Made by a program: the position numbers and the translations under genes. 64,000 nucleotides of DNA from Vibrio bathopelagicus (GTDB taxonomy: Bacteria; Pseudomonadota; Gammaproteobacteria; Enterobacterales; Vibrionaceae): assembly GCF_014879975.1 (NCBI RefSeq), contig NZ_CP062500.1, forward strand, positions 496,001 to 560,000, in the 5' to 3' direction. Numbering within the stretch: the stretch's first letter is position 1; every line of letters starts with the position of its first letter. The notes beneath the pieces were generated by a model that saw only the letters and a list, made by a program, of their open reading frames with translations, was not told where the DNA came from and searched no databases. Positions 28,461-40,385 of this stretch are shown here, one piece after another.

Positions 28461-31187
28461 ATGATTACTAAGCTGCTGACAAAGGTAATTGGCAGTCGCA
28501 ATGACAGAACACTGCGCCGCCTTAGAAAAATTGTAAAAGAAATTAATAACTACGAACCAACGTTTGAAGCACTTTCTGATGAAGAGCTAAAAGCAAAAAC
28601 GGTTGAGTTTCGTGAGCGCTTAGATAAAGGTGAATCGTTAGATCAACTTCTACCTGAAGCATTCGCTACGGTACGTGAAGCGTCTAAGCGTGTTTACGGC
28701 ATGCGTCACTTTGACGTGCAAATGATTGGTGGCATGGTTCTAAATGGTGGCCAAATTGCAGAGATGCGTACTGGTGAAGGTAAGACACTTACCGCAACCC
28801 TACCAGCTTATCTAAACGCGCTACCAAGCAAAGGTGTTCACGTAATAACGGTGAACGATTACCTAGCGAAGCGTGATGCGGAAACAAACCGTCCATTATT
28901 TGAATTCCTTGGCATGACTGTTGGCGTGAATGTGGCAAACATGGCTCCGCCAGAGAAAAAAGAAGCGTACCAAGCTGACATCCTATACGGAACAAACAAC
29001 GAGTTTGGTTTTGATTACCTTCGTGACAACATGGCTTTCCGTGCTGAAGACCGAGTTCAACGTGAGCGCTTCTTCGCTGTAGTCGATGAGGTTGACTCAA
29101 TCTTAATTGATGAAGCTCGTACTCCGTTAATTATCTCTGGCCCAGCTGAAGATAGTTCTGACCTTTATACGCGCATTAACACTCTAATTCCTTCTCTAGA
29201 GCGTCAAGATAAAGAAGATTCAGAAGAGTACCGTGGTGAAGGTCACTACACCATGGACGAAAAATCAAAACAGGTTCACCTGACTGAAAACGGTCAAGAA
29301 TTTGTAGAAGAACTAATGGTCAAAAACGGCTTGATGGAAGAGGGTGACACACTTTACTCTCCAACCAATATCAGCCTATTGCACCATGTGAATGCTGCGC
29401 TTCGTGCACACGTATTGTTTGAGAAAAACGTCGACTACATCGTTACTGAAGAAGGCGAAGTGGTTATCGTTGATGAACATACTGGTCGTACTATGCCAGG
29501 TCGTCGTTGGTCTGAAGGTTTACACCAAGCTGTTGAAGCTAAAGAAGGTGTGAAGATTCAAAATGAAAACCAAACGCTAGCATCGATTACATTCCAGAAC
29601 TTCTTCCGATTGTACGAAAAACTGTCAGGCATGACAGGTACTGCTGATACTGAAGCTTTCGAATTCCAGTCTATCTACGGCCTAGAAACGGTGGTTATCC
29701 CAACCAACAAGCCTATGGTTCGTAACGATATGCCAGATGTGGTTTATCGTACTGAAGAAGACAAGTTCAATGCGATCATTGAAGACATCAAAGACCGTGT
29801 TGCGGCTGGTCAGCCATCACTGGTTGGTACGGTTTCTATCGAGAAATCTGAACTGCTGTCTAACGCACTGAAAAAAGCAAAAATTAAGCACAACGTACTA
29901 AATGCTAAGTTCCATGAGATGGAAGCTGAGATCGTTGCGCAAGCTGGTATGCCGAGTGCGGTAACTATCGCAACTAACATGGCAGGTCGTGGTACCGATA
30001 TCGTGTTAGGTGGTAGCTGGCAGGCACAAATTGAGAAGCTAGATAATCCAACGAAAGAGCAGATCGACAAGATCAAAGCTGACTGGAGAGTTGTCCACGA
30101 TACAGTTCTTGAGTCAGGTGGTCTGCACATCATTGGTACTGAGCGTCATGAATCTCGCCGTATCGATAACCAGCTACGTGGTCGTTCTGGTCGTCAAGGT
30201 GATGCGGGTTCTTCTCGTTTCTACCTATCAATGGAAGATTCTCTACTACGTATCTTTACGTCTGATCGTATGGCTGGTCTTATCCAAAGTGGTATGGACG
30301 AAGGCGAAGCGATTGAATCTAAGATGCTGTCTCGCTCAATTGAAAAAGCTCAACGTAAAGTGGAAGGTCGTAACTTCGACATCCGTAAGCAGCTTCTTGA
30401 GTACGATGATGTAGCCAATGACCAACGTAAGGTTGTTTATGAGCTACGTGATGAACTGATGAGTTCTGATGACATCAGCGAGATGATCGAACACAACCGT
30501 GAAGATGTACTGGCGTCAGTCATTGATGAATACATCGCTCCTCAATCTCTTGAAGACATGTGGGATATCGCGGGTCTGCAAGATCGTCTGAAGAATGACT
30601 TCGACCTAGACTTTGATATTCAAGGTTGGTTAGACGAAGACGACAAGCTTTATGAAGAAGCATTGCGTGAGCGTATTCTTGGTATGGCGGTAGATTCGTA
30701 CAAACAGAAAGAAGAAGTGGTTGGTGCTCAAGTACTGCGTAACTTCGAGAAGTCTGTGATGCTACAAACGCTAGACGGTCTTTGGAAAGAGCACTTGGCT
30801 GCGATGGATCACCTTCGTCAAGGTATCCACTTACGTGGTTATGCTCAGAAGAACCCGAAACAAGAGTACAAGCGTGAGTCGTTTGAACTGTTTGAAGGCC
30901 TACTCGATGTGCTGAAAACAGATGTTGTTACCATCCTTTCTAAAGTTCGCGTTCAGCAACAAGAAGAAGTTGAAAAGATGGAAGCTCAACGTCAAGCTCA
31001 AGCTGAACAAGCGGCGCGTCGTGCACAAGCACAACACGCAACGGCTGAAAACCAGCTAGCTGACGATGAAGCGGATGCGGCATCTCCACAAACGGTAGTA
31101 CGTGATGAGCGTAAAGTGGGTCGTAACGAACCATGCCCATGTGGAAGTGGTAAGAAGTATAAACAGTGTCACGGCAAAATTGACTAA
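28461..31187 (+). CDS. secA: Preprotein translocase ATPase SecA
   Basis: Encodes 908 residues. The Walker A motif MRTGEGKT ends with K108 at the position known from E. coli; the DEAD-like Walker B ([18 protein letters not shown]), a preprotein-crosslinking region, helicase motif VI ([17 protein letters not shown]) and the helical scaffold follow. The C-terminus carries the zinc-binding [14 protein letters not shown] that contacts SecB and the membrane. SecA drives secretory proteins through SecYEG. The ribosome-binding site (GAAGAGA) is modest. Lies between lpxC and mutT as in E. coli. Confidence 0.98.
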   Translation: MITKLLTKVIGSRNDRTLRRLRKIVKEINNYEPTFEALSDEELKAKTVEFRERLDKGESLDQLLPEAFATVREASKRVYGMRHFDVQMIGGMVLNGGQIAEMRTGEGKTLTATLPAYLNALPSKGVHVITVNDYLAKRDAETNRPLFEFLGMTVGVNVANMAPPEKKEAYQADILYGTNNEFGFDYLRDNMAFRAEDRVQRERFFAVVDEVDSILIDEARTPLIISGPAEDSSDLYTRINTLIPSLERQDKEDSEEYRGEGHYTMDEKSKQVHLTENGQEFVEELMVKNGLMEEGDTLYSPTNISLLHHVNAALRAHVLFEKNVDYIVTEEGEVVIVDEHTGRTMPGRRWSEGLHQAVEAKEGVKIQNENQTLASITFQNFFRLYEKLSGMTGTADTEAFEFQSIYGLETVVIPTNKPMVRNDMPDVVYRTEEDKFNAIIEDIKDRVAAGQPSLVGTVSIEKSELLSNALKKAKIKHNVLNAKFHEMEAEIVAQAGMPSAVTIATNMAGRGTDIVLGGSWQAQIEKLDNPTKEQIDKIKADWRVVHDTVLESGGLHIIGTERHESRRIDNQLRGRSGRQGDAGSSRFYLSMEDSLLRIFTSDRMAGLIQSGMDEGEAIESKMLSRSIEKAQRKVEGRNFDIRKQLLEYDDVANDQRKVVYELRDELMSSDDISEMIEHNREDVLASVIDEYIAPQSLEDMWDIAGLQDRLKNDFDLDFDIQGWLDEDDKLYEEALRERILGMAVDSYKQKEEVVGAQVLRNFEKSVMLQTLDGLWKEHLAAMDHLRQGIHLRGYAQKNPKQEYKRESFELFEGLLDVLKTDVVTILSKVRVQQQEEVEKMEAQRQAQAEQAARRAQAQHATAENQLADDEADAASPQTVVRDERKVGRNEPCPCGSGKKYKQCHGKID

Positions 31188-31226
31188 GTTTGGTGAAACG
31201 TTGCTGTAACGGATGATTACAGTGTC

Positions 31227-31266
31227 GGAGGTACTCACTTACTAACGTAAGCTCCGTGCCACCTCC
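31227..31266. repeat. REP-like hairpin after secA
   Basis: GGAGGT (31227-31232) pairs with ACCTCC (31261-31266), and CTTAC pairs with GTAAG around a TAAC loop; the arms match imperfectly between. It lies 40 bp after the secA stop and has no T-run. Likely a dispersed extragenic palindrome, by its form. Confidence 0.5.
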
Positions 31267-31313
31267 TTGCACTCACCACATCACAGCTTAGCTTCATAAA
31301 ACTTACTGATATT

Positions 31314-31342
31314 AAAAAGAGTCGCTTAGGCGGCTCTTTTTG
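31314..31342 (+). terminator. secA terminator
   Basis: Stem AAAAAGAGTCGC / GCGGCTCTTTTT with loop TTAG-like centre (one mismatch in the middle), followed by T. About 130 bp after the secA stop. Confidence 0.8.
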
Positions 31343-31367
31343 TATGTAAATAATAAGGTTTTGATAG

Positions 31368-31467
31368 CGTCATCCTCGAGAGTGAGGTACGAGCGAGTCG
31401 GGGATCTTTCGAACTAACAAAAGAGCAGATACCCTATCTAATTCGTTCCTCATTGTAGGGAATGACG
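31368..31467. repeat. 100-bp imperfect inverted-repeat element between secA and mutT
   Basis: The outer ends are CGTCAT and ATGACG. The left arm (CGTCATCCTCGAGAGTGAGG...) and the reverse complement of the right arm (CGTCATTCCCTACAATGAGG...) match in blocks over about 40 bases, sharing CGTCAT, TGAGG, ACGA, and a GGG-ATCT run. The element can fold on itself. It resembles small palindromic dispersed repeats of vibrios; I cannot count copies outside the window. Confidence 0.65.
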
Positions 31468-31494
31468 GTAGGGACATAGAAGGAACATCATCAT

Positions 31495-31893
31495 ATGAAA
31501 AGAATCCATATTGTCGCGGGCATTATCTTCAACCAAGATAAGTCACAGGTCTTTATCACTAAACGCCCAGACGACAAGCACAAAGGCGGTTTCTGGGAAT
31601 TCCCTGGTGGTAAAGTAGAAGCGGGCGAAACCATTGAGCAGGCGATGGCTCGTGAACTTGATGAAGAAATTGGCATTAAGGTGACAGATCAGTCTCTGTT
31701 TGAGCACCTTGAATTTGATTACAGTGACAAGTCGCTTAAGTTTGATTTCATTCTTGTGACTGATTTCGAGCAACAGCCTTATGGTAAAGAAGGGCAACAA
31801 GGTGAATGGGTCGATCTTGAATCATTGAGCCAATACGCATTCCCTGAAGCGAATGTGCCCATTTTAGAGCGAGTAATAAAAGAGTTTTCGTAA
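31495..31893 (+). CDS. mutT: 8-oxo-dGTP diphosphatase MutT (Nudix)
   Basis: Encodes 132 residues. The Nudix box is complete: GKVEAGETIEQAMARELDEE then IG, at about residues 37-59, with the catalytic REL-DEE core. MutT removes 8-oxo-dGTP from the nucleotide pool and prevents A-to-C transversions. The position after secA is the same as in E. coli, which supports orthology over other small Nudix enzymes. The ATG at 31495 follows AAGGAA. Separate transcript from secA, given the terminator between. Confidence 0.93.
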   Translation: MKRIHIVAGIIFNQDKSQVFITKRPDDKHKGGFWEFPGGKVEAGETIEQAMARELDEEIGIKVTDQSLFEHLEFDYSDKSLKFDFILVTDFEQQPYGKEGQQGEWVDLESLSQYAFPEANVPILERVIKEFS

Positions 31894-31964
31894 TTGCTAG
31901 CCTGAGTTTGAGATTGTTGTTAGTTTAAAGAGATTAATCGAATGAACGTTGCTGCGACAGATGA

Positions 31965-32810
<846 letters not shown>

Positions 32811-32822
32811 ATAGATATTTAT

Positions 32823-32849
32823 GCGCTGGCAATTGCCGGCGCTTTCTTT
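32823..32849 (+). terminator. dapB terminator (weak)
   Basis: Stem GCGCTGGCAATTGCCGGCGC (T-G mismatch pair in the middle) followed by TTTCTTTA, 12 bp after the dapB stop. The interrupted T-run makes it weaker than the others. Confidence 0.6.
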
Positions 32850-33313
32850 ATTACCCCCTTTTTTCCACTTAAACTGCTCTTGGTTACTTTCTTCTTATTC
32901 TCGATTTTTCCTGATTAGAACTGTAATTGGCTATTGTTTATGGGTGCTTGGCTGTTGTTTTTGATTTAAAGCCCTAAATTTACATGTTTACTCTTTGTAT
33001 TTATCGATTGCGTTTTGTTGGTGATATTTTTGTTACTCAATGGCGGGTGAAAATGACGGGTGAAAATTAGAAAATCGTAATATTCCTATTAATTGAGTAT
33101 GAAAGTTGAACTTTTGAAGCTTTGGTAAAGGAAATTGAATTAGTTCTTACAAATGTTTAATTTCTTTTGCGTTAAATGTTGACACGTATCACGCAGATCA
33201 CTAAAATACCGCCAATTTGTCTAATTTCCATAAACACGCAGTTTTTAGTGTTGCAGGAAGGTAGATTTGCAAATTAAATCAATTTTAATGCATTTTTATT
33301 TCTGGAGGTTGTC
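32850..33313 (+). promoter_or_regulatory. carA upstream region and promoter
   Basis: This A+T-rich gap has no gene. A near-consensus sigma-70 promoter is present: TTGACA (33179-33184), 17-bp spacer, TAAAAT (33202-33207); transcription would start near 33214 and leave a leader of about 100 nt. The stretch 33266-33300, with TTTGCAAATTAAATC and ATGCATTTTTATT, vaguely resembles paired arginine-repressor boxes, which control carAB in E. coli, but the match is too weak to call. Nothing recognisable lies at 32850-33170. Confidence 0.65.
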
Positions 33314-34453
33314 TTGAAGAAGTCAGCACTACTCGTCCTAGAAGATGGGACAGTATTTCACGGTGAAGCCATTGGCGCTGTAGGTTCTGCAGTTGGTGAA
33401 GTCGTTTTTAATACCTCGATGACGGGGTACCAAGAAATCCTCACTGATCCTTCCTATTCTCAACAAATCGTTACCCTTACTTACCCTCACATTGGCAATA
33501 CCGGAACCAATTCCGAAGATGAAGAATCTTCTTCAATCCACGCTCAAGGCCTTGTGATTCGCGATCTCCCTCTAATCGCTTCTAACTTCCGTAATGAACA
33601 ATCCCTTTCTGATTACCTTAAGTCGCAAAACGTTGTTGGTATCGCTGATATCGATACTCGTAAGCTGACACGTATTCTTCGTGAAAAAGGTGCTCAAAAC
33701 GGTTGTATCGTTGCAGGTAACAATTTAGACGAAGCTTTGGCTCTGGCTAAGGCAAAAGAATTCCCTGGCCTGAAAGGTATGGACCTTGCGAAAGAAGTTA
33801 CAACAAAAGAAGCGTATCAATGGAAACAAGGTTCGTGGACGCTTACGGGTGGACTTCCTGAAGCGAAAGCAGACTCTGAATTGCCATACCACGTTGTTGC
33901 TTATGACTTCGGCGCAAAACGAAACATCTTACGAATGCTTGTTGACCGCGGCTGCCGCCTAACGGTTGTTCCTGCTGAAACTTCAGCAGAAGAAGTACTC
34001 GCTCTGAACCCCGACGGTGTTTTCCTTTCAAATGGCCCTGGTGACCCAGAACCATGTACTTACGCAATTGAAGCGACAAAAGTGTTCCTAGAAAAAGGCT
34101 TACCAATCTTTGGTATCTGTCTAGGTCACCAGATTCTTGCTCTTGCGTCAGGTGCTAAGACAGTGAAGATGAAGTTTGGTCACCACGGTGCAAACCACCC
34201 GGTTAAAGATTTAGATCGTGATGTTGTGATGATTACTTCACAAAACCACGGCTTTGCTGCTGACGAAGATACACTTCCAGAGACATTGCGAGCGACTCAT
34301 AAGTCTCTATTTGATGGTTCTCTACAAGGTATCCACCGTACAGATAAACCAGCATTTAGCTTCCAAGGGCACCCAGAAGCAAGCCCAGGTCCAGAAGATG
34401 CGGCACCGCTATTCGACCACTTCATTGAATTAATTAAACAGCACACAGCGTAA
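33314..34453 (+). CDS. carA: Carbamoyl phosphate synthase small subunit CarA
   Basis: Encodes 379 residues from a TTG start at 33314, eight bases after CTGGAGG. The C-terminal class I glutamine amidotransferase domain has the nucleophile C269 in GICLGHQ and the HPEAS His-Glu pair. It releases ammonia from glutamine for CarB, feeding both arginine and pyrimidine synthesis. The rare TTG start with a strong ribosome-binding site is supported by the conserved [20 protein letters not shown]. carB follows 16 bp downstream. Confidence 0.97.
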   Translation: MKKSALLVLEDGTVFHGEAIGAVGSAVGEVVFNTSMTGYQEILTDPSYSQQIVTLTYPHIGNTGTNSEDEESSSIHAQGLVIRDLPLIASNFRNEQSLSDYLKSQNVVGIADIDTRKLTRILREKGAQNGCIVAGNNLDEALALAKAKEFPGLKGMDLAKEVTTKEAYQWKQGSWTLTGGLPEAKADSELPYHVVAYDFGAKRNILRMLVDRGCRLTVVPAETSAEEVLALNPDGVFLSNGPGDPEPCTYAIEATKVFLEKGLPIFGICLGHQILALASGAKTVKMKFGHHGANHPVKDLDRDVVMITSQNHGFAADEDTLPETLRATHKSLFDGSLQGIHRTDKPAFSFQGHPEASPGPEDAAPLFDHFIELIKQHTA

Positions 34454-34469
34454 TCCGGAGTAGTAGATA

Positions 34470-37400
34470 ATGCCAAAACGTACTGACATTAAAAGTGTTC
34501 TAATTCTAGGTGCTGGTCCGATTGTTATCGGTCAAGCATGTGAGTTTGATTACTCTGGTGCTCAAGCTTGTAAAGCACTTCGCGAAGAAGGTTACCGAGT
34601 TATTCTTGTAAACTCGAACCCAGCGACAATCATGACTGACCCAGACATGGCTGATGCGACTTACATCGAACCTATCCAATGGGAAGTGGTTCGTAACATC
34701 ATCGCTAAAGAGAAGCCAGATGCAGTTCTACCGACAATGGGCGGCCAAACTGCACTTAACTGTGCGTTAGATTTAGAAAAATACGGCGTACTTGAAGAGT
34801 TCGGCGTAGAGATGATTGGCGCAACGGCTGACGCTATCGATAAGGCTGAAGACCGCTCTCGTTTTGATAAAGCAATGAAATCGATTGGTCTTGAGTGTCC
34901 AACGGCTGATACAGCGAAAACGATGGAAGAAGCTTACAAAGTTCAAGAAATGGTTGGTTTCCCTTGTATCATTCGTCCATCGTTTACGATGGGTGGTACA
35001 GGCGGTGGTATCGCTTATAACAAAGAAGAATTTGAAGAAATCTGTCGTCGTGGTTTGGACTTGTCTCCAACCAACGAACTTCTAATCGATGAGTCACTAA
35101 TCGGTTGGAAAGAGTACGAGATGGAAGTGGTTCGCGACAAGAACGACAACTGCATCATCGTGTGTGCGATCGAAAACTTTGACCCAATGGGTATTCACAC
35201 TGGTGACTCGATCACAGTGGCTCCGGCTCAAACGCTAACAGACAAAGAATACCAACTAATGCGTAACGCTTCTCTAGCGGTACTGCGTGAGATTGGTGTT
35301 GAAACGGGTGGTTCAAACGTACAGTTTGGTATCAACCCGAAAGATGGCCGTATGGTTATCATCGAGATGAACCCACGTGTATCTCGTTCTTCTGCACTTG
35401 CTTCTAAAGCAACAGGTTTCCCAATCGCTAAGATTGCAGCGAAACTGGCTGTTGGCTTTACGCTAGATGAGCTAATGAATGACATCACTGGCGGCGCAAC
35501 ACCAGCATCATTCGAACCAACAATCGACTACGTAGTAACTAAGATTCCTCGTTTTAACTTCGAGAAATTTGCAGGTGCTAACGACCGTCTAACGACGCAA
35601 ATGAAGTCGGTTGGTGAAGTTATGGCTATCGGCCGTAACCAACAAGAATCTCTACAGAAAGCACTTCGCGGTCTAGAAGTTGGCGCAACTGGTTTTGACG
35701 AAATGGTTGACCTAGATGCGCCTGACGCTCTAACGACGATTCGCCATGAGCTTAAAGAAGCTGGTTCTGACCGTATTTGGTACATCGCAGATGCTTTCCG
35801 TGCTGGTATGTCAGTTGATGGTGTATTCAACCTAACGCAAATTGACCGTTGGTTCCTAGTTCAAATCGAAGACATCGTGAAACTAGAGCAAGAACTTAAA
35901 GCGAAAGGCTTTGCTGGTCTGAATAAAGACGAGCTAATGAAGCTTAAGCGTAAAGGTTTTGCTGATGCTCGCCTGTCTAAGATTCTAGGTGTGGCAGAAA
36001 GTGAAATTCGTCGTCTACGTGACCAATACGATATTCACCCAGTCTACAAGCGTGTAGATACGTGTGCGGCAGAATTCTCTTCTGATACGGCTTACATGTA
36101 CTCATCTTACGATGACGAATGTGAATCGAACCCAACAGACAAAGAGAAAATCATGATCTTAGGCGGCGGTCCAAACCGTATCGGCCAAGGTATTGAATTT
36201 GATTACTGTTGTGTACATGCATCTCTAGCACTGCGTGAAGATGGCTACGAAACAATCATGGTTAACTGTAACCCTGAGACAGTTTCGACAGACTACGATA
36301 CATCTGACCGTCTGTACTTTGAACCAGTAACACTGGAAGACGTACTAGCAATCGTTCGTGTTGAGAAGCCAAAAGGCGTTATCGTTCAGTACGGTGGTCA
36401 AACACCACTGAAACTGGCTCGTGAGCTTGAAGCTGCTGGCGTACCAATCATTGGTACTAGCCCAGACGCAATCGACCGTGCAGAAGACCGTGAGCGTTTC
36501 CAAGTTGCTGTTGACCGTCTTGGTCTTCTACAACCAGAAAACGCGACAGTAACAACAATGGAGCAAGCGGTAGAGAAATCTCGTGAAATCGGCTTCCCAT
36601 TGGTTGTTCGTCCTTCTTATGTTCTTGGTGGTCGTGCGATGGAAATCGTATACGACGAGCAAGACTTACGTCGCTACTTCAACGAAGCAGTCAGCGTTTC
36701 AAATGAATCTCCAGTACTACTTGATAGCTTCCTAGATGATGCCATTGAAGTAGACGTTGATGCGATTTGTGACGGTGAGCGCGTTGTTATTGCGGGTATC
36801 ATGGAGCACATTGAGCAAGCAGGTGTTCACTCGGGTGACTCAGCATGTTCTCTTCCTGCTTACACGCTAAGCCAAGAAATCCAAGACGTAATGCGTGAGC
36901 AAGTTGAAAAGCTAGCGTTTGAGTTGGGTGTTCGTGGTCTAATGAATACGCAGTTTGCTGTTAAGAACAACGAAGTGTACCTAATCGAGGTTAACCCTCG
37001 TGCAGCACGTACAGTACCGTTCGTATCGAAAGCAACAGGCGCAGCGGTCGCTAAGATTGCAGCTCGTGTTATGGCGGGTCAATCGCTAGAGTCTCAAGGC
37101 TTTACGAAAGAAATCATCCCACCATACTACTCAGTGAAAGAAGTTGTTCTTCCATTCAACAAATTCCCTGGTGTTGACCCACTATTAGGCCCAGAAATGC
37201 GCTCTACTGGTGAAGTTATGGGTGTTGGTGCAACGTTTGCTGAAGCATACTCTAAAGCTGAATTGGGTTGTGGCAACATCTACCCAGAAGGCGGCCGTGC
37301 ACTTCTTTCTGTTCGTGAAGGCGACAAAGAGCGCGTTGTTGACCTAGCATCTAAGCTATCTAAGCTTGGTTACCAGCTAGACGCAACACACGGTACTGCA

Positions 37401-37700
37401 GTTATCCTTGGCGAAGCGGGTATCAACCCACGTCTAGTAAACAAGGTACACGAAGGTCGTCCTCACATTCTTGACCGTATCAAGAACAATGAGTACACGT
37501 ACATAGTGAACACTGCTGCTGGCCGTCAAGCGATTGAAGATTCTAAAGTTCTTCGTCGTGGCGCATTGGCTGAGAAAGTTAACTACACGACTACGCTAAA
37601 CGCTGCATTCGCGACTTGCATGGCGCACACTGCAGACGCGAAAACGTCAGTAACTTCAGTTCAAGAGCTACACGCACAAGTTAAAGCTTCTCAAGCTTAA
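34470..37700 (+). CDS. carB: Carbamoyl phosphate synthase large subunit CarB
   Basis: Encodes 1076 residues, close to E. coli (1073). Two homologous ATP-grasp halves are visible: the first starts [25 protein letters not shown], the second at about residue 557 with [25 protein letters not shown]; each has a [11 protein letters not shown] or [14 protein letters not shown] ATP loop. The C-terminal MGS-like domain from about residue 935 is the allosteric site for UMP and ornithine in E. coli. It makes carbamoyl phosphate from bicarbonate, two ATP and ammonia. Confidence 0.98.
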   Translation: MPKRTDIKSVLILGAGPIVIGQACEFDYSGAQACKALREEGYRVILVNSNPATIMTDPDMADATYIEPIQWEVVRNIIAKEKPDAVLPTMGGQTALNCALDLEKYGVLEEFGVEMIGATADAIDKAEDRSRFDKAMKSIGLECPTADTAKTMEEAYKVQEMVGFPCIIRPSFTMGGTGGGIAYNKEEFEEICRRGLDLSPTNELLIDESLIGWKEYEMEVVRDKNDNCIIVCAIENFDPMGIHTGDSITVAPAQTLTDKEYQLMRNASLAVLREIGVETGGSNVQFGINPKDGRMVIIEMNPRVSRSSALASKATGFPIAKIAAKLAVGFTLDELMNDITGGATPASFEPTIDYVVTKIPRFNFEKFAGANDRLTTQMKSVGEVMAIGRNQQESLQKALRGLEVGATGFDEMVDLDAPDALTTIRHELKEAGSDRIWYIADAFRAGMSVDGVFNLTQIDRWFLVQIEDIVKLEQELKAKGFAGLNKDELMKLKRKGFADARLSKILGVAESEIRRLRDQYDIHPVYKRVDTCAAEFSSDTAYMYSSYDDECESNPTDKEKIMILGGGPNRIGQGIEFDYCCVHASLALREDGYETIMVNCNPETVSTDYDTSDRLYFEPVTLEDVLAIVRVEKPKGVIVQYGGQTPLKLARELEAAGVPIIGTSPDAIDRAEDRERFQVAVDRLGLLQPENATVTTMEQAVEKSREIGFPLVVRPSYVLGGRAMEIVYDEQDLRRYFNEAVSVSNESPVLLDSFLDDAIEVDVDAICDGERVVIAGIMEHIEQAGVHSGDSACSLPAYTLSQEIQDVMREQVEKLAFELGVRGLMNTQFAVKNNEVYLIEVNPRAARTVPFVSKATGAAVAKIAARVMAGQSLESQGFTKEIIPPYYSVKEVVLPFNKFPGVDPLLGPEMRSTGEVMGVGATFAEAYSKAELGCGNIYPEGGRALLSVREGDKERVVDLASKLSKLGYQLDATHGTAVILGEAGINPRLVNKVHEGRPHILDRIKNNEYTYIVNTAAGRQAIEDSKVLRRGALAEKVNYTTTLNAAFATCMAHTADAKTSVTSVQELHAQVKASQA

Positions 37701-37740
37701 TTGACTCACGTGTATCGCTGTTAAGCGGATATAAATGCTC

Positions 37741-37769
37741 AAAGCCCACTCTTCGGAGTGGGCTTTTTT
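37741..37769 (+). terminator. carAB terminator
   Basis: Perfect stem AAAGCCCACTC / GAGTGGGCTTT with a TTCG tetraloop and a T-run, 40 bp after carB. Confidence 0.92.
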
Positions 37770-37895
37770 ATGTCTGTCATTTGGTTGGAATTAAATGATG
37801 AAAATTTGGAATGGGTTACAATCTTGTGTTTCGTTGTTGATTGTTTGCTCACGGTGGTAAGTTGTCGCTACACGAGAATTTAAGGCGTTGGGTAT

Positions 37896-38675
37896 ATGGA
37901 AATCACTCTAGAAATATTGGCTATCTTGTTTGTTGTTGCAACGGCGGCAGGTTTTATTGATGCAATGGCTGGTGGCGGTGGATTGTTGACTCTACCTGCA
38001 TTGCTAGCGGCAGGAGTACCACCAACGCAGGCATTGGCAACCAACAAACTTCAAAGTTCTTTTGGTAGCTTCTCCGCCAGTTGGTATTTCGTACGCAACG
38101 GTATCGTGAACATAAAAGAGATGCGTCTTGCCATTATCTGTACCTTTATTGGTTCTGCGATTGGCGCTGAGTTAGTGCAGCATATTGACGCGAGCTTGCT
38201 GACCAGCATGATCCCATTACTGCTTATTGCCATCTCTCTCTATTTCCTATTAGCACCACAAACCAGAGCGTCTGAGGGAAAACAAAAGATCTCTGAGGCG
38301 ATGTTTGCTTTGTGTATTGGTGGTGGTGTTGGCTTCTACGACGGCTTTTTTGGACCAGGTACGGGTTCTATTTTTACCGTCTGTTTTGTTGCTATCGGCC
38401 ATTTCTCTTTAGTGGATGCTACGGCACGTACCAAAGTACTGAACTTCACCTCGAACATCGCTGCACTGATCTTCTTTATTTTGGCTGGCTTGCCAATTTG
38501 GGAGTTAGGATTAGTGATGGCGGTTGGTGGCTTTATGGGCGCTCAACTTGGCGCTAAAGTAGTGGTGACAAAAGGGCAGAAGTGGATTCGCCCCCTTGTG
38601 ATCGTGATGTCGATGTTAATGGCTTCTAAACTGCTTTGGGAACAGCATCAACAATGGATTCTATCAGTGTTTTAA
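37896..38675 (+). CDS. yfcA: TauE/SafE family permease, YfcA-like
   Basis: Encodes 259 residues with about eight hydrophobic segments. The two repeat halves of the TauE/SafE (DUF81) family are seen: AGFIDAMAGGGGLLTLPALL and ALATNKLQSSFGS in the first, GFYDGFFGPGTGS and ARTKVLNFTSNIAAL in the second. Homology is closest to E. coli YfcA by memory. The family includes exporters of sulfite, sulfoacetate and other small organic anions; the substrate here is unknown. Its 3' end overlaps the 3' end of the convergent LysR gene by 50 bases. Confidence 0.85.
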   Translation: MEITLEILAILFVVATAAGFIDAMAGGGGLLTLPALLAAGVPPTQALATNKLQSSFGSFSASWYFVRNGIVNIKEMRLAIICTFIGSAIGAELVQHIDASLLTSMIPLLLIAISLYFLLAPQTRASEGKQKISEAMFALCIGGGVGFYDGFFGPGTGSIFTVCFVAIGHFSLVDATARTKVLNFTSNIAALIFFILAGLPIWELGLVMAVGGFMGAQLGAKVVVTKGQKWIRPLVIVMSMLMASKLLWEQHQQWILSVF

Positions 38676-39471
38676 CCCGTGGAGACTGATAGCTATTTGG
38701 CCTTACACAGATATGAATCGGTCGAATTAACCCCTCTAGCTCCGGAAAACTAAACAGGTATTGAGGCTCAATATTGAGTGTCTTTACGATCGAGAGCGGG
38801 ATCAAAGCAGGCCCTGTCCCACCCAACGCTAGCTGGGCTGCTGCGGTGTAAGCATCCATCTCCATTAAGGGTTTGATGCCGAACTTTTCAAGCACAGATA
38901 ACTGATATGAGTTTGCCGGATTAGTCATGTCGTTGGTAATGACTAAAGGAGGAAGCTTAGTCAGTGGCGTTTGGCTGACAATATAGAATGGTTCGTCAAA
39001 CAGATGAAAGGTCATCAGCCCGTGATGCGGTGGCAGTAAGCCTGCACACAACCCCAATGTAGCCTTGCCCGATTGAACGCGCTCGATAATTCTTGGGGTA
39101 TGGTTAGTGGTGATGGTGATGTATTTATCTTGCTGGATAAATTGCCCCATCATTTGCCCTAAATAACCTGCGATCAAAGATTTAGAGCTATCTAAGGTAA
39201 TAAGGGTGGTGTCTTCCAACTCTTGTTGCTCATAGATAAGCCCTCGAAGTTCATTGAATGCAGGGCCTATACTCTCGATGAGCGCGACCGCATCCGGCGT
39301 CAGTTTTATCTGTCGGCCACTCGGTTCTATGAGTTTCTTGCCTAACTTCTTTTCTAAATTCGCAATCCGTTTGCTGACGGCTGATTGGCTGATATAAAGC
39401 AAACTGCCAGTACGGCTCATGGTCTTTGCTTTGCTCAGTACCAATAGAGTTTCGATTCCTTCGAGTAACAT
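38626..39471 (-). CDS. LysR-family transcriptional regulator
   Basis: Encodes 281 residues. The N-terminal winged helix-turn-helix (TMSRTGSLLYISQSAVSKRI, about residues 17-36, then LEKKLGKKL) is typical of LysR; the rest is a periplasmic-binding-like effector domain. Start MLLEGIETLLVLSKAK matches the family. The last 50 bases overlap the convergent permease gene. LysR genes often regulate a neighbour, so the permease or the flavodoxin-like gene upstream are candidate targets, but the arrangement is not the usual divergent one. Ligand unknown. Confidence 0.9.
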   Translation of the reverse strand: MLLEGIETLLVLSKAKTMSRTGSLLYISQSAVSKRIANLEKKLGKKLIEPSGRQIKLTPDAVALIESIGPAFNELRGLIYEQQELEDTTLITLDSSKSLIAGYLGQMMGQFIQQDKYITITTNHTPRIIERVQSGKATLGLCAGLLPPHHGLMTFHLFDEPFYIVSQTPLTKLPPLVITNDMTNPANSYQLSVLEKFGIKPLMEMDAYTAAAQLALGGTGPALIPLSIVKTLNIEPQYLFSFPELEGLIRPIHICVRPNSYQSPRVKTLIESIVDAVPKAV

Positions 39472-39601
39472 TTAGTGATATTCATGAAAGTTGGGAATGA
39501 TTGACCCAAGTTACCTTAAACACCATTCATTCTCTAGTCTTGAACTCATAGATATTAAACAAGCTAGGAGTTTTGAAGCTAGTCGCTAGTGAGTACGTTA
39601 G

Positions 39602-40183
39602 CTAGGTTCTCTTAGCTAGGCTCGCGATGCGTTGGCCAAAGTAGAAAGCGGTTTTAAGATCATTGCTGTTAATGTGATTATTGGTGCTATCAGCCGTCTG
39701 ATCATCACTGGCGACCAAACCAATACTTGAACCTGTGCGATTCAAACCTAAATCATCGATATGCTTTGAGATATCAAGCCCCGCCCAAATCATGCCATGC
39801 TGACAAGCCAGAGTGAAAAAGCTTAACAAAGTTTGTTGCTGCTCGCCGTTAAGGCTACCACCAGTAGTGAAACCTGCAGCGAGCTTATTCCGCCATGCTT
39901 TCTTACAGTAGGTATCACTGCTCGCATCCATAAAGCTTTTAAACTGCGCGGCTGGTGAGCCCATGTAAGTAGGAGCACCATAGATAATCGCATCACAGCT
40001 ATCTAATACTTTGAGCTTATCGTCATTGTCATATCTTCCTTCTACTACCTCAGAAGATAGGACTTCAATGAGCAGTGCTGAGTTGGATTGTTGAGTGTTA
40101 ATACCTTCAGCGATTGTCTCAGCGACTTGCTTCGTCGACCCATTTTTAGAGAAGTAAACAATACCTACTTTACTGATGCTCAT
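39602..40183 (-). CDS. Flavodoxin-like fold protein (NAD(P)H-dependent FMN reductase / WrbA-like)
   Basis: Encodes 193 residues. The FMN phosphate-binding loop is near the start (IVYFSKNGSTKQVAETIAEG), followed by the GAPTYMGSPAAQFKSFMD block that contacts the flavin ring in the WrbA/flavodoxin group, and an FTTGGSLNGEQQQTLLSF segment. Such proteins reduce quinones or other substrates with bound FMN. The exact substrate cannot be told. It sits 130 bp upstream (in transcription order) of the LysR gene on the same strand. Confidence 0.82.
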   Translation of the reverse strand: MSISKVGIVYFSKNGSTKQVAETIAEGINTQQSNSALLIEVLSSEVVEGRYDNDDKLKVLDSCDAIIYGAPTYMGSPAAQFKSFMDASSDTYCKKAWRNKLAAGFTTGGSLNGEQQQTLLSFFTLACQHGMIWAGLDISKHIDDLGLNRTGSSIGLVASDDQTADSTNNHINSNDLKTAFYFGQRIASLAKRT

Positions 40184-40385
40184 CTTGAACTCCCTATTGT
40201 CAGTGTTAGTAAATAAAATTATTTATAAAGCAACCTATTTACCAATATAGCCTGCCAACTAGATAAGTAAATAAAAAACATTACTAAACCATGAGCTAAT
40301 GAACTAACCAGCTATCTAAATTGAGAGTAAGGAAAGAGGGGGATCTTTGAAGGGTGAAATAGAGGGTATAAGTGATTTGAAAGCG

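Noticed and set aside
30940..31272. 110-residue minus-strand frame over the secA 3' end
   Set aside because: Antisense to the conserved SecA zinc tail and composed of shadow codons.
33266..33300. Paired arginine-repressor boxes before carA
   Set aside because: The A+T-rich match to the operator consensus is too weak to separate from background; kept only as a remark in the carA region.
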